A stretch of 64,000 nucleotides of DNA, taken from NCBI RefSeq assembly GCF_025465255.1, contig NZ_JAODNI010000164.1, positions 52,642 through 116,641 of the forward strand, given 5' to 3'. The notes beneath the pieces are model-generated. The model saw nothing but the letters and a program-made list of their open reading frames with translations, had not been told where the DNA came from and ran no database searches. This stretch comes from Pseudonocardia sp. (GTDB taxonomy: Bacteria; Actinomycetota; Actinomycetes; Mycobacteriales; Pseudonocardiaceae). Positions 26,462-34,252 of this stretch are shown piece by piece; the stretch's first letter is position 1; each line of letters starts with the position of its first letter. The translations under genes were made by a program, and so were the position numbers.

Positions 26462-28519
26462 TCAGGCGAGGGGGAACGTCTCCGCGGTGGGGCTGGTGTT
26501 GTTGCGGCCGGCGATCCAGGCGACGATCGCCTCGACGGCCTGGGCCACCGGCACGCCGTTGGTCTGGGTGCCGTCGCGGAACCGGAAGCTCACCGCGCCC
26601 GCCTCGACGTCCCGGGCGCCCGCGAGCAGCATGAACGGCACCTTCTGCAGGGTGTGGGTGCGGATCTTCTTCTGCATCCGGTCGTCCCCGGCATCGACCT
26701 CGACGCGGACGCCGCGCTCCCTCAGCGCCGTGGCGATCTCGTCGACGGCGGGGACCTGCTCGTCCGTCACCGGGATCGCGACGACCTGGGTGGGCGCCAG
26801 CCACGCCGGGAACGCCCCGGCGTAGTGCTCCAGCAGCACGCCGAAGAAGCGCTCGATCGAGCCGAACAGCGCACGGTGGATCATGACGGGGCGCTTGCGG
26901 CTGCCGTCCGACGCCGTGTACTCGAGGTCGAAGCGATCCGGCAGCATCAGGTCGACCTGGATCGTGGACATCTGCCAGCTGCGGCCGATCGCGTCCTTCA
27001 CCTGCACGCTGATCTTGGGCGCGTAGAACGCCGCCCCGCCCGGGTCCAGCACCAGGTCCAGGCCCGACGCCTCGGCGGCCTCGCGCAGCGCGTCCGTGGC
27101 GCGCTCCCAGTCCTCGTCGCTGCCGATGGACTTCTCCGGGTTGCGGGTCGAGAGCTCGAGGTGGAAGTCGTCCAGGCCGTAGTCCCGCAGCAGGCCGAGC
27201 ACGAAGTCCAGCAGGGAGCGGATCTCCCCCTGCATCTGCTCCTCGGTGCAGTAGATGTGCGCGTCGTCCTGCGTGAAGCCGCGGGCGCGGGTGAGCCCGT
27301 GCACCACGCCGGACTTCTCGTACCGGTACACCGTCCCGAACTCGAACAGCCGCAGCGGCAGCTCGCGGTAGCTGCGCCCGCGGGCGTCGAAGATCAGGTT
27401 GTGCATCGGGCAGTTCATCGGCTTCAGGTAGTAGTCTTGGCCGGGCTTGCGGACGGTCCCGTCAGCGCTGCGCTCCTCGTCGAGGATCATGGCCGGGTAC
27501 ATGCCCTCCTCGTACCACTCCAGGTGGCCAGAGGTGCGGAACAGCTGCCCCTTGGTGATGTGCGGGGTGTTGACGAACTGGTAGCCCGCCTGCTCGTGGC
27601 GGCGGCGCGAGTAGTCCTCCATCTCCCGGCGGATGATCCCGCCCTTGGGGTGGAAGACCGGCAGGCCGGAGCCGATCTGGTCCGGGAACGAGAAGAGGTC
27701 CAGCTCGGAGCCCAGCCGGCGGTGGTCCCGGCGCTCGGCCTCGGCGACCCGCTCCAGGTACGCGTCGAGGGCCTCCTGGCTCTCCCAGGCGGTGCCGTAG
27801 ATGCGCTGGAGCTGCGGGTTCTTCTCACTCCCCCGCCAGTACGCGGCGGCGCTGCGGAGGAGCTTGAACGCCGGGATGAACTTCGTGGTGGGGAGGTGCG
27901 GGCCGCGGCAGAGGTCCGACCAGACGACGGCGCCGGTGTGGGCGTGGACGTTGTCGTAGGCGGTCAGCTCGCCGGACGCGTCGACCTCCATGACCTCGTC
28001 GTCGGCCTCGGTACCGGAGCCCTTCAGGTCGATCAGCTCGAGCTTGTACGGCTCGTCCGCGAGCTCCTTGCGGGCCTCGTCGAGCGAGTCGAACCGGCGG
28101 CGGGAGAACCGCTGCCCGGCCTTGACAATCTTCTTCATCGCCGACTCGAGCTTCGTGAGGTCCTCGGGGGTGAACGGCACCGGGACGTCGAAGTCGTAGT
28201 AGAAGCCGTCGGTGATCGGCGGGCCGATGCCGAGCTTCGCCTCCGGGTACAGCTGCTGCACGGCCTGGGCGAGCACGTGCGCGGCGGAGTGCCGGATCAC
28301 GCTGCGACCCTCGTCGGAGTCCGCGGTGACCGGGGTGACCTCGGCGTCGACGTCCGGGGCCCAGGCCAGGTCCCGCAGGGTCCCCTCGGAGTCCTTGACG
28401 ACGACGATCGCGCCGGGTCCGCTGGTGGGCAGGCCACCCTCGCGCACGCGGGCCCCGGCCGTCGTCCCCGCCGACACCCGGATGGGGGCGGACGCGGGCG
28501 GGGCGGGTGGTGCGGACAC
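26462..28519 (-). CDS. thrS: Threonine-tRNA ligase
   Basis: ThrRS charges tRNA-Thr and edits Ser. The 685-residue product has a TGS-like N-terminal domain and the editing domain with the [18 protein letters not shown] metal motif. The class II catalytic core follows: [38 protein letters not shown] with the zinc Cys, [20 protein letters not shown] (motif 2) and [23 protein letters not shown] (motif 3). An anticodon-binding domain closes it ([22 protein letters not shown]). I chose GTG 28519 because GGAGG precedes it by 6 nt; the longer frame to 28672 lacks a site. Length is normal. Confidence 0.95.
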   Translation of the reverse strand: MSAPPAPPASAPIRVSAGTTAGARVREGGLPTSGPGAIVVVKDSEGTLRDLAWAPDVDAEVTPVTADSDEGRSVIRHSAAHVLAQAVQQLYPEAKLGIGPPITDGFYYDFDVPVPFTPEDLTKLESAMKKIVKAGQRFSRRRFDSLDEARKELADEPYKLELIDLKGSGTEADDEVMEVDASGELTAYDNVHAHTGAVVWSDLCRGPHLPTTKFIPAFKLLRSAAAYWRGSEKNPQLQRIYGTAWESQEALDAYLERVAEAERRDHRRLGSELDLFSFPDQIGSGLPVFHPKGGIIRREMEDYSRRRHEQAGYQFVNTPHITKGQLFRTSGHLEWYEEGMYPAMILDEERSADGTVRKPGQDYYLKPMNCPMHNLIFDARGRSYRELPLRLFEFGTVYRYEKSGVVHGLTRARGFTQDDAHIYCTEEQMQGEIRSLLDFVLGLLRDYGLDDFHLELSTRNPEKSIGSDEDWERATDALREAAEASGLDLVLDPGGAAFYAPKISVQVKDAIGRSWQMSTIQVDLMLPDRFDLEYTASDGSRKRPVMIHRALFGSIERFFGVLLEHYAGAFPAWLAPTQVVAIPVTDEQVPAVDEIATALRERGVRVEVDAGDDRMQKKIRTHTLQKVPFMLLAGARDVEAGAVSFRFRDGTQTNGVPVAQAVEAIVAWIAGRNNTSPTAETFPLA

Positions 28520-28597
28520 GAGAGGCCTCCAGGGAGTGTCGGAACTGACCCTCCCGATGCTAGAGGGGTGCCTCCACCGGGTTCCCCGCGGATCCGG

Positions 28598-28840
28598 ATG
28601 CGGCGCACCGCGCCGGACGATCTCGGCGGCGACGTTCACGGCGGCCTGTTCGGTGCCGGGCACGACGTGCAAGTCGCTCGCGCTGCCCTACATCGGCCCG
28701 GACTCTCCGTCGACGCGGTGTCGGCCGCCTCCGTCCGACCCGGTGACGGAGCGCGCGACCCCACCCGGATGACCGCGCCCCCGGTCACGGAGGGCGAGAC
28801 CCGGACGCCGGAGTTCATCCGCGAGTGGCTCCGCCGGTAG
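28598..28840 (+). CDS. Possible 80-residue protein in the thrS-MFS gap
   Basis: An ATG at 28598 opens 80 codons ending [23 protein letters not shown]. The last part looks protein-like and codon third positions are mostly G or C, but the first half is low in recognisable structure. No good Shine-Dalgarno is seen, and the reading frame is open in this GC-rich DNA by chance for long distances. I recognise no domain. It may equally be noise in the 437-nt gap between the thrS start and the MFS stop, which otherwise holds only a terminator. Confidence 0.25.
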   Translation: MRRTAPDDLGGDVHGGLFGAGHDVQVARAALHRPGLSVDAVSAASVRPGDGARDPTRMTAPPVTEGETRTPEFIREWLRR

Positions 28841-28937
28841 TGCACCCCACGCCAGGTATGTCCCTCCGCACACCGCTCGCCGCACCGCGGCGGACCGACC
28901 CCACCGGGCCGGCCAACCGCTCCTGGTGAGCCCCGGT

Positions 28938-28955
28938 CCGTCCCCCTCGGGACGG
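28938..28955 (-). terminator. Hairpin just downstream of the MFS gene
   Basis: CCGTCCC (28938-28944) and GGGACGG (28949-28955) are perfect complements around a 4-nt loop. The stem begins 2 nt after the MFS stop codon. It is a likely end for transcripts that come from the peptide array and MFS gene. No clear T-run follows. Confidence 0.6.
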
Positions 28956-28957
28956 CG

Positions 28958-30226
28958 TCACGGCGTCGCGCAGTTCGCGTCGCCGTCGACCCGGTGTGCC
29001 GCGGAGACCTCACGCCCGCCGCGCGTCGCCCTCAGAGCCAGCGCGCCGGCGAGCCCACCCGCGCCGCACCCCGCGACCGCGACACCCGCCGACCAGACCT
29101 GAGCCAGCCCCCCGCAGACCAGGATGGCGAGCCCCTGCGCGGCGATCAGGCCGGACGCGGCCAGCCCCGTCGCGCGCCCGCGCATCGCACCTGGCGTCGT
29201 CCGGACGAAGACGGCCTGCGCCGGGACGAGGCTGATCGTGCACAGCGCCCCGGTCAGCCCCCACAACACGACGACGACCGCGACGTTCGGCGCGAACAGC
29301 GACGCCACGAGCGGCAGCCCCGCGAGCGCGGCCGCGGGGATGATCACGCGCTCCCGCCAGGCGTCGGGCACCCAGCGGCTCACGATCACCGCGCCGATCA
29401 CGCTGCCCGCTGGGTCCGCCGCCATCAGGAGCCCGACGGCGGCGGGGTCGGCGCCGAGCTCGTCCGCGAAGGGCACGGCCAACGCCTCCGGCGCGACGTA
29501 GCAGCCGACGAGCCACACGGCGGCCGCCAGCGTCCGCAGGCCGGGATGGGTGAACACGGCTGCGGCGCCCTCGCGGATGTCGGCGGTGAAGGTCCGGAAC
29601 CCGGCGGTGGCGTCGAGGCCGGAGCCGCGGGGCGGGGCGGGCCGGCGGCGCAGACCCAGCCGCACGACCAGGGCCGAGAGCAGGAACGTGCCGGCGTTGA
29701 TCAGGATCGCGATCTCGGGGCCGATCAGGGTGACGAGGACGCCGCCGACCGCGAACCCGACGATCTGCGCGGTCTGGTTGGTGATCTGCCGGACGGCGAA
29801 GCCGCGTTCGAGCTCGTCGCCGTGGGACAGCACGTCCGGCAGGAGGGCGCCCTGGGCCGCGCTGTGCGGGGAGGCCAGCACCACGACGAGCACCAGCAGC
29901 GGGCAGAGCAGGGCGAACGGGAGCCCGGGCCATGCCAGGGGGAGGACGAGCAGCGCGCGCGCCGCGTCGGCGACGACCATGACCCGCCGGCGCGGGAGGC
30001 GGTCGGCGACCCAGCCGAGGAGCACCCCGCCGAGCAGGGCCGGTAGGAAGGTCAGCGCGTAGACGGCCGCGGCCCACGCCGCGGAGCCGGTCCGTCCGTA
30101 GACCAGGACGGAGAAGGCGACCCGGGCGAGCTGGTCCCCGGCCACCGACACGAGCTCGGCGACCCAGAGGGCGCGGAACTCGGGGTTGCGGAAGACGCTC
30201 GCAGCGTGGCCACGTCCGTGTCGCAC
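28958..30226 (-). CDS. MFS efflux transporter, DHA3/MefA-like group
   Basis: The 422-residue product has about 12 hydrophobic segments. Its start is VFRNPEFRALWVAELVSVAGDQLARVAF and the loop 2-3 motif is GWVADRLPRRRVMVVADAARALLV. Further segments are FAVRQITNQTAQIVGFAVGG and FVRTTPGAMRGRATGLAASG. This pattern fits the DHA3 group, which includes macrolide (Mef) and siderophore exporters. It starts at GTG 30226 with GGGGGG a few bases before. It follows, on the same strand, an array of ten hexapeptide genes and an 8-bp hairpin, so it is probably co-expressed with or controlled by them. The cargo is unknown; it could be a drug or the peptides themselves. Confidence 0.88.
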   Translation of the reverse strand: MRHGRGHAASVFRNPEFRALWVAELVSVAGDQLARVAFSVLVYGRTGSAAWAAAVYALTFLPALLGGVLLGWVADRLPRRRVMVVADAARALLVLPLAWPGLPFALLCPLLVLVVVLASPHSAAQGALLPDVLSHGDELERGFAVRQITNQTAQIVGFAVGGVLVTLIGPEIAILINAGTFLLSALVVRLGLRRRPAPPRGSGLDATAGFRTFTADIREGAAAVFTHPGLRTLAAAVWLVGCYVAPEALAVPFADELGADPAAVGLLMAADPAGSVIGAVIVSRWVPDAWRERVIIPAAALAGLPLVASLFAPNVAVVVVLWGLTGALCTISLVPAQAVFVRTTPGAMRGRATGLAASGLIAAQGLAILVCGGLAQVWSAGVAVAGCGAGGLAGALALRATRGGREVSAAHRVDGDANCATP

Positions 30227-30289
30227 GATCCCCCCGCCCGGGCACGCTCGATCCGGGGCCTCACGGCCCGCGGCCCAGCGTAATCATTC

Positions 30290-30311
30290 GAACTCGGAGC
30301 GTCCCGAGTTC
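30290..30311 (-). promoter_or_regulatory. Hairpin between the hexapeptide array and the MFS gene
   Basis: GAACTCGG (30290-30297) and CCGAGTTC (30304-30311) form a perfect 8-bp stem with a 6-nt loop. It lies about 95 nt after the last mini-gene and 63 nt before the MFS start. It has no T-run. By position it could be an attenuator, a pause site or a weak terminator controlling read-through into the exporter. This is inferred from location. Confidence 0.5.
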
Positions 30312-30404
30312 CGGGAGATCGGAAGAGTGGTCGGGGAACGCGGTGCACGGCGACGGCGCGGGCAGCCGGGAACGGGAGGACGGGTACGGCGGGCGGTTCG
30401 GGGC

Positions 30405-30425
30405 TCACCAGGCACGATTTCGCAC
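30405..30425 (-). CDS. Hexapeptide mini-gene MRNRAW, copy nearest the MFS gene
   Basis: GTG start; Arg codons CGA and CGT, Asn AAT, Ala GCC, Trp TGG, TGA stop. GAGGAG lies 6 nt before the start. This is the last copy before the hairpin and exporter. Codon choice differs from most other copies although the peptide is identical. Confidence 0.75.
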   Translation of the reverse strand: MRNRAW

Positions 30426-30473
30426 GACGGACTCCTCGTCGGTGGTACGGATCGACGGCGTTCACTGCGGTTC

Positions 30474-30494
30474 TCACCAGGCGCGGTTGCGCAT
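30474..30494 (-). CDS. Hexapeptide mini-gene MRNRAW
   Basis: ATG start; both Arg codons CGC, Asn AAC, Ala GCC, TGA stop. GGAGGAGGAG is 5 nt upstream, one of the strongest ribosome-binding sites in the array. This is the consensus nucleotide version. Confidence 0.8.
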   Translation of the reverse strand: MRNRAW

Positions 30495-30551
30495 CTGCTC
30501 TCCTCCTCCGGCGGACGTGGCCCCTACGGAACCTCGATCTCGTGATCTTCC

Positions 30552-30572
30552 TCACCATGCACGGTTACGCAC
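30552..30572 (-). CDS. Hexapeptide mini-gene MRNRAW
   Basis: GTG start; both Arg codons CGT, Asn AAC, and Ala GCA rather than GCC; TGA stop. GAGGAGGGGA lies 5 nt upstream. Three codons differ from the consensus without changing the peptide. Confidence 0.8.
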   Translation of the reverse strand: MRNRAW

Positions 30573-30611
30573 GTCGTTCCCCTCCTCTTCATCACGGCGG
30601 TCTCGGTCCTC

Positions 30612-30632
30612 TCACCAGGCGCGATTGCGCAT
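30612..30632 (-). CDS. Hexapeptide mini-gene MRNRAW
   Basis: ATG start; Arg CGC twice, Asn AAT, Ala GCC, TGA stop. GAGGAGG lies 5 nt upstream. The Asn codon is the only difference from the consensus. Confidence 0.8.
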   Translation of the reverse strand: MRNRAW

Positions 30633-30672
30633 TCCGTCCTCCTCTCCTGCTGCAGGCGACGAACTGTCCGGG

Positions 30673-30693
30673 TCACCAGGCTCGGTTGCGCAC
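30673..30693 (-). CDS. Hexapeptide mini-gene MRNRAW
   Basis: GTG start; Arg CGC and CGA, Asn AAC, Ala GCC, TGA stop. GAGGGAGGG ends 3 nt before the start, so an earlier GGAG register is probably used. Confidence 0.78.
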   Translation of the reverse strand: MRNRAW

Positions 30694-30733
30694 GGTCCCT
30701 CCCTCTCGTGTTCGGTCCGACTCGGACGACGTC

Positions 30734-30754
30734 TCACCAGGCGCGGTTACGCAT
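30734..30754 (-). CDS. Hexapeptide mini-gene MRNRAW
   Basis: ATG start; Arg CGT and CGC, Asn AAC, Ala GCC, TGA stop. GGGGGAGGG lies 6 nt upstream. The preceding linker carries a degenerate copy near 30793-30812 (ACGCCTGGT, then TGA one base late). Confidence 0.8.
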   Translation of the reverse strand: MRNRAW

Positions 30755-30817
30755 GTCCTGCCCTCCCCCTGACACTCCATATGTTTCAACGATCAACCAG
30801 GCGTGAGGTGACTCGGG

Positions 30818-30838
30818 TCACCAAGTTCTGTTTCGCAT
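30818..30838 (-). CDS. Hexapeptide mini-gene variant MRNRTW
   Basis: ATG start; Arg CGA and AGA, Asn AAC, Thr ACT in place of Ala, Trp TGG, TGA stop. GGAGGAG is 6 nt upstream. This is the only intact copy with an amino-acid change and has the most divergent codons, including two rare in GC-rich genomes. Confidence 0.78.
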   Translation of the reverse strand: MRNRTW

Positions 30839-30881
30839 GGCCTACTCCTCCGGGTGGTGACGGCGACACGGGACCTCGTCC

Positions 30882-30902
30882 TCACCAGGCGCGGTTACGC
30901 AT
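30882..30902 (-). CDS. Hexapeptide mini-gene MRNRAW
   Basis: ATG start; Arg CGT and CGC, Asn AAC, Ala GCC, TGA stop. GGAGAGGGGA lies 7 nt upstream. Core identical in sequence to the copy at 30734, but the flanks differ. Confidence 0.8.
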   Translation of the reverse strand: MRNRAW

Positions 30903-30943
30903 GAGTGGGTCCCCTCTCCTCGCTCCGGCGGTGGTCGTCGTCC

Positions 30944-30964
30944 TCACCAGGCCCTGTTGCGCAT
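30944..30964 (-). CDS. Hexapeptide mini-gene MRNRAW, also the end of a read-through copy
   Basis: ATG start; Arg CGC and AGG, Asn AAC, Ala GCC, TGA stop. GAGGGGAG is 8 nt upstream. The copy at 31048, which lacks a stop, is in the same frame, so this hexapeptide is also the C-terminus of a possible 34-residue product. Confidence 0.78.
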   Translation of the reverse strand: MRNRAW

Positions 30965-31048
30965 GCGCTGCGCTCCCCTCTTGGCAGCCCACGACGTCGT
31001 CGTTGCCGGTCCGACCCGAACACCGGTCCACCCGGCGCGGTCGCGCAC
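30944..31048 (-). pseudogene. Degenerate copy reading through as a 34-residue peptide
   Basis: From GTG 31048, behind an excellent GGAGGAGG 5 nt upstream, the frame reads VRDRAGWTGVRVG and continues to end in MRNRAW at 30944. Relative to the consensus, Asn is Asp, Ala is followed by Gly, and the TGA after Trp is lost. It may be a decayed copy or a longer bioactive version. I mark it as degenerate because all other copies stop after six codons. Confidence 0.55.
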
Positions 31049-31097
31049 GACGGCCTCCTCCGACCCGAAAAAACGTTCCGTGACCGACGGACGGCCG

Positions 31098-31118
31098 TCA
31101 CCAGGCACGGTTGCGCAC
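31098..31118 (-). CDS. Hexapeptide mini-gene MRNRAW, first copy of the array
   Basis: GTG start; Arg CGC and CGT, Asn AAC, Ala GCC, TGA stop. AAGGGAG is 7 nt upstream. This is the most upstream copy. The promoter should lie in the 224 nt up to the divergent diguanylate cyclase; no clear -35/-10 pair is visible to me there. Confidence 0.78.
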   Translation of the reverse strand: MRNRAW

Positions 31119-31342
31119 AACGAAGCTCCCTTCCCGGGCTCGACGGGGCGGTCGCGAGACGGCACGATGGCTCTCCGAACGCAGTCGTGCCGGGGTGGCC
31201 GGCAAGCTTCAGGCCGCCCATGACACGACGAACCACTCCCCACGATCGTGACCCTGCGTAGTCAGCGGTCGCCGAGCCTCTACCTCTTCGGGGTATCAGG
31301 TTTCGGTGATCATGTGACTACTCTCGGGTCCTGCTGACATCA

Positions 31343-32707
31343 GTGTGCTGGACAGGAGTCGCTCCCTTGAGACAGTCACCTCGACGGAGGTGTGGCATCA
31401 CCCGGTGGGCGGTATGGACTCAGTCCACCCGGGTGATCGCGGCTCTCACGATTGTCGAGTCGTGCGCCGCGGGTCTGGTGGTCACCACGGCGATCGCCTT
31501 CGACCCGTCGGCGTCCGCTGTCCTCCTGGGTCTGCTGCTCGCGGTCACCGGCATCGCGCACACCGAGATCGCGACGGGTGTCGAGCGCGCGCGCCGCCGG
31601 GTGGGCGAGAAGTCCTACACCGACCTCAGCACCATCTGGACCTTCGCCGCCGCCGTCCTGCTCCCCCCGGCCGTCGCGACGGCCGCCGTGGTCGTCATCT
31701 ACACGCACCTCTGGTTCCGGGTGTGGAAGCCGGCGCGCTTCCCCCTCTACCGGCACGTCTTCACCACCTCGACGGTCCTGCTCGCCGTCCGGGCCGCGCA
31801 CGAGATCGTGCTGCGCGCCGCGGCCCCCGGAATGTCGCTGGCCGGGCTGGCCGGGCTCGCCGTGCTGCTGCTCGCCGCGGCGGCCTACGCCACGGTCAAC
31901 AGCGCCCTGATCGCCGCCGCGGTGGCCGCGAACGACCCGCAGGCCCGGCCGACGGACCTGTTCGGGCACCTCGACGACATCATGGTCGAGGTCGCGACGC
32001 TCTGCCTGGGGGCGATGCTCGCCCTGACGCTCACCATCTCGTGGTGGTTCGTCCTCCTCGCGTTCCCGCCGATCCTCGTGCTGCAGCGGGCCGTCCTGGT
32101 CCGCGAGCTGGCCGCGGCCGCCTCGACGGACGGCAAGACCGGGCTGCTCACCGCGGCGGCCTGGAACGTCCGCGCCGGCCAGGAGCTGCGCCGCGCGCGC
32201 CGCGGCAGCACCCCGTTCGCGCTGCTCGTGCTGGACCTGGACCACTTCAAGAACGTCAACGACACCCACGGCCACCTCGCCGGGGACCGCGTCCTGGCCG
32301 CCGTCGCCGGCGCGGTGCGGGACGAGGTGCGCGGGAACGACCTCGTCGGCCGGTTCGGCGGCGAGGAGTTCGTCGTCCTGCTGCCCGGCCTGCCCGGGGA
32401 CCACCCCGTCGGCGGCCTGCGGATGGTCGCGGAGCGGATCCGGATCCGGGTCGAGCACCTCGACGTCCCGATCGAGACGCCCGACGGCCCGCTCTCCATC
32501 GCCAACCTCAGCATCAGCGCCGGCGGGGCGATCGTGACGCCCGAGGCGTCGACGACGATCGAGCAGGTCCTGAGCCTCGCGGACCGTGCGCTCTACGCAG
32601 CCAAGGGCGCGGGCCGCAACGCCGTCCGGATCGCCGGGCACCCGGTCGCCGGGCCTCGGATCGACAGCCCGGCCCTGGAGCCCGAGCGGTCCGCCGAGGA
32701 CCGCTGA
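31343..32707 (+). CDS. Membrane-anchored diguanylate cyclase (GGDEF)
   Basis: The enzyme makes cyclic di-GMP from GTP. The 454-residue product has about six membrane helices in residues 30-250 ([53 protein letters not shown]). A GGDEF domain follows with [23 protein letters not shown], the RGND I-site and the GGEEF active motif five residues later. Both activity and product inhibition are therefore predicted. It ends with [19 protein letters not shown]. The true start is uncertain: GTG 31343 has no clear Shine-Dalgarno, and in-frame alternatives lie downstream. It is divergent from the hexapeptide array with 224 nt between. Confidence 0.9.
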   Translation: MCWTGVAPLRQSPRRRCGITRWAVWTQSTRVIAALTIVESCAAGLVVTTAIAFDPSASAVLLGLLLAVTGIAHTEIATGVERARRRVGEKSYTDLSTIWTFAAAVLLPPAVATAAVVVIYTHLWFRVWKPARFPLYRHVFTTSTVLLAVRAAHEIVLRAAAPGMSLAGLAGLAVLLLAAAAYATVNSALIAAAVAANDPQARPTDLFGHLDDIMVEVATLCLGAMLALTLTISWWFVLLAFPPILVLQRAVLVRELAAAASTDGKTGLLTAAAWNVRAGQELRRARRGSTPFALLVLDLDHFKNVNDTHGHLAGDRVLAAVAGAVRDEVRGNDLVGRFGGEEFVVLLPGLPGDHPVGGLRMVAERIRIRVEHLDVPIETPDGPLSIANLSISAGGAIVTPEASTTIEQVLSLADRALYAAKGAGRNAVRIAGHPVAGPRIDSPALEPERSAEDR

Positions 32708-32750
32708 CCGTTCCGGGAAGAAACGACCGGTACGGACCGTTGCGCAAGGC

Positions 32751-33749
32751 GTGGTACCTCTCTCCGTCCTCGACCTCGTGCCCGTCGGCTCCGGCTCGTC
32801 GGCGACCGACGCGCTCGCCGGCAGCACGCGGCTCGTCCGCCGCGCCGAGGAGCTCGGCTTCCACCGCTACTGGGTGGCCGAGCACCACGCGATGCCCGGC
32901 ATCGCCAGCTCCTCCCCCGCGGTGCTGATCGCGCACCTCGCGGCCCACAGCTCCAGCATCCGGCTCGGTTCCGGCGGCGTCATGCTGCCCAACCACCAGC
33001 CGCTGGTGATCGCCGAGCAGTTCGGCACGCTGGAGGCGCTGCATCCCGGCCGGATCGACCTCGGCATCGGTCGCGCCCCCGGAACGGACCAGCGCACCGC
33101 GCGCGCCCTGCGCCGCGGCCAGGCTCCCGACCAGGGCGTCGACGACTTCCCCGAACAGCTCGCGGAGCTCTCGGCCTACTTCCGCGGCGACGCGCCGGTC
33201 ATCGCCGTCCCCGCCGTGGGGAACGCGCCCGCGATGTGGCTGCTCGGGTCGAGCGGCTACAGCGCGCAGGCCGCGGGCATGCTCGGCATCCCGTTCGCCT
33301 TCGCGCACCACTTCAGCTCCGAGAACACGCTGCCCGCGCTGGACCTCTACCGGCGCACGTTCCGCCCGTCGCCCACGCTCGACGAGCCCTACTCGATGAT
33401 CGCCGCGAACGTCCTGTGCGCGGAGACCGACGAGGAGGCGATGCGGCTGTCCATGCCCGGTGCGATGTCCTTCCTCAACCTGCGGCTCGGCCGTCCGGGC
33501 CTCATGCCCAGCCTCGCCGAGACCGAGGCGCACCAGTGGACGGAAGCCGAGCGGGCCTTCGTCGACGACCGGCTGTCCCAGCAGATCATCGGCTCGCCGG
33601 AGACAACCCGGAAGGGCATCGAGGAGCTGCTGGACCGCACCGGGGTGGACGAGCTGATGATCACCACGCAGACGCACTCGCCGGACGACCGGATCCGTTC
33701 GTACGAGCTGGTCGCGGACGCGATGGGAGTTGCGCCGCTGTCCCGGTGA
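32751..33749 (+). CDS. LLM-class flavin-dependent oxidoreductase (MsnO8-like)
   Basis: The 332-residue product has the luciferase-like TIM-barrel layout: [77 protein letters not shown], and [24 protein letters not shown]. This subgroup uses FMN or F420-type cofactors; substrate unknown. GTG 32751 begins VVPLSVLD, the normal start of the family. It follows the diguanylate cyclase by 43 nt and precedes the NTF2-like gene by 23 nt. Confidence 0.87.
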   Translation: MVPLSVLDLVPVGSGSSATDALAGSTRLVRRAEELGFHRYWVAEHHAMPGIASSSPAVLIAHLAAHSSSIRLGSGGVMLPNHQPLVIAEQFGTLEALHPGRIDLGIGRAPGTDQRTARALRRGQAPDQGVDDFPEQLAELSAYFRGDAPVIAVPAVGNAPAMWLLGSSGYSAQAAGMLGIPFAFAHHFSSENTLPALDLYRRTFRPSPTLDEPYSMIAANVLCAETDEEAMRLSMPGAMSFLNLRLGRPGLMPSLAETEAHQWTEAERAFVDDRLSQQIIGSPETTRKGIEELLDRTGVDELMITTQTHSPDDRIRSYELVADAMGVAPLSR

Positions 33750-33772
33750 GCCGGCTGTGTTGTGATGCTCGC

Positions 33773-34162
33773 GTGAGCACCGACAACGCTGTTGCCCGCT
33801 TCCGCCTGGCCGTCGAGGCCGGGCAGCCGGACGCCGCGGCGGACCTCTTCGCGCCCGACGCCGTCTTCCACTCCCCGATCGTGCACAAGCCGTACGAGGG
33901 CCGGGAGGCGCTGCGCGCGATCCTGCGGGCGGTCGGGCAGGTGTTCGAGGACTTCCGCTACACCGACGAGTTCGACGGCGTCCCGGGCACGCTCGGGCAC
34001 GTCCTGGTCTTCCGGGCCCGGATCGGGGACCGCGAGCTCGAGGGCGTGGACATCCTGCGCACCGACGACGAGGGCACGCCCACCGAGCTGACCGTCATGG
34101 TCCGCCCGTATTCGGCCGCCACCCTGCTCCGGGAGCGGATGTCGGCGCTCCTGTCGGGCTGA
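33773..34162 (+). CDS. NTF2/SnoaL-like protein
   Basis: The 129-residue product has the cone-shaped NTF2-like fold pattern: [32 protein letters not shown], then [25 protein letters not shown] and [33 protein letters not shown]. SnoaL-like proteins bind or isomerise small ligands; the active residues are not diagnostic here. GTG 33773 follows the LLM oxidoreductase by 23 nt, so they may share a transcript. No function is assigned. Confidence 0.8.
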   Translation: MSTDNAVARFRLAVEAGQPDAAADLFAPDAVFHSPIVHKPYEGREALRAILRAVGQVFEDFRYTDEFDGVPGTLGHVLVFRARIGDRELEGVDILRTDDEGTPTELTVMVRPYSAATLLRERMSALLSG

Positions 34163-34252
34163 GGCCCGGCTCCGCGGTTCGCGGCAGAGATTTCCGGCGG
34201 CCGTTCCACTCGTGTGGCTCCTGATGCGAGTGGGCCGGCCGGGCAAGCACGG

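Larger units (their letters stand above)
30405..31118 (-). repeat. Tandem array of hexapeptide mini-genes (MRNRAW family)
   Basis: Ten intact six-codon open reading frames repeat on the minus strand with starts at 31118, 30964, 30902, 30838, 30754, 30693, 30632, 30572, 30494 and 30425. Nine encode MRNRAW and one MRNRTW; all end in TGA. Each has a purine-rich Shine-Dalgarno 3-8 nt upstream. One extra copy at 31048 has lost its stop, and a remnant lies near 30793-30812. Start-to-start spacing is 60-84 bp. Linkers do not resemble each other apart from the Shine-Dalgarno, while the coding cores vary only synonymously except for one Ala-to-Thr change. The array precedes an MFS exporter on the same strand and lies divergent to a diguanylate cyclase. 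I know of no described system with this layout. Confidence 0.9.

Noticed and set aside
30405..31118. CRISPR array or iteron cluster
   Set aside because: The repeats differ at synonymous codon positions, always encode the same peptide with start and stop, carry Shine-Dalgarno sites in the spacers, and have irregular 60-84 bp spacing. No cas genes are near.
31119..31342. Promoter for the hexapeptide array
   Set aside because: TGATAC-like hexamers are present on the minus strand but I could not pair one convincingly with a -35 box, so no promoter feature was called.
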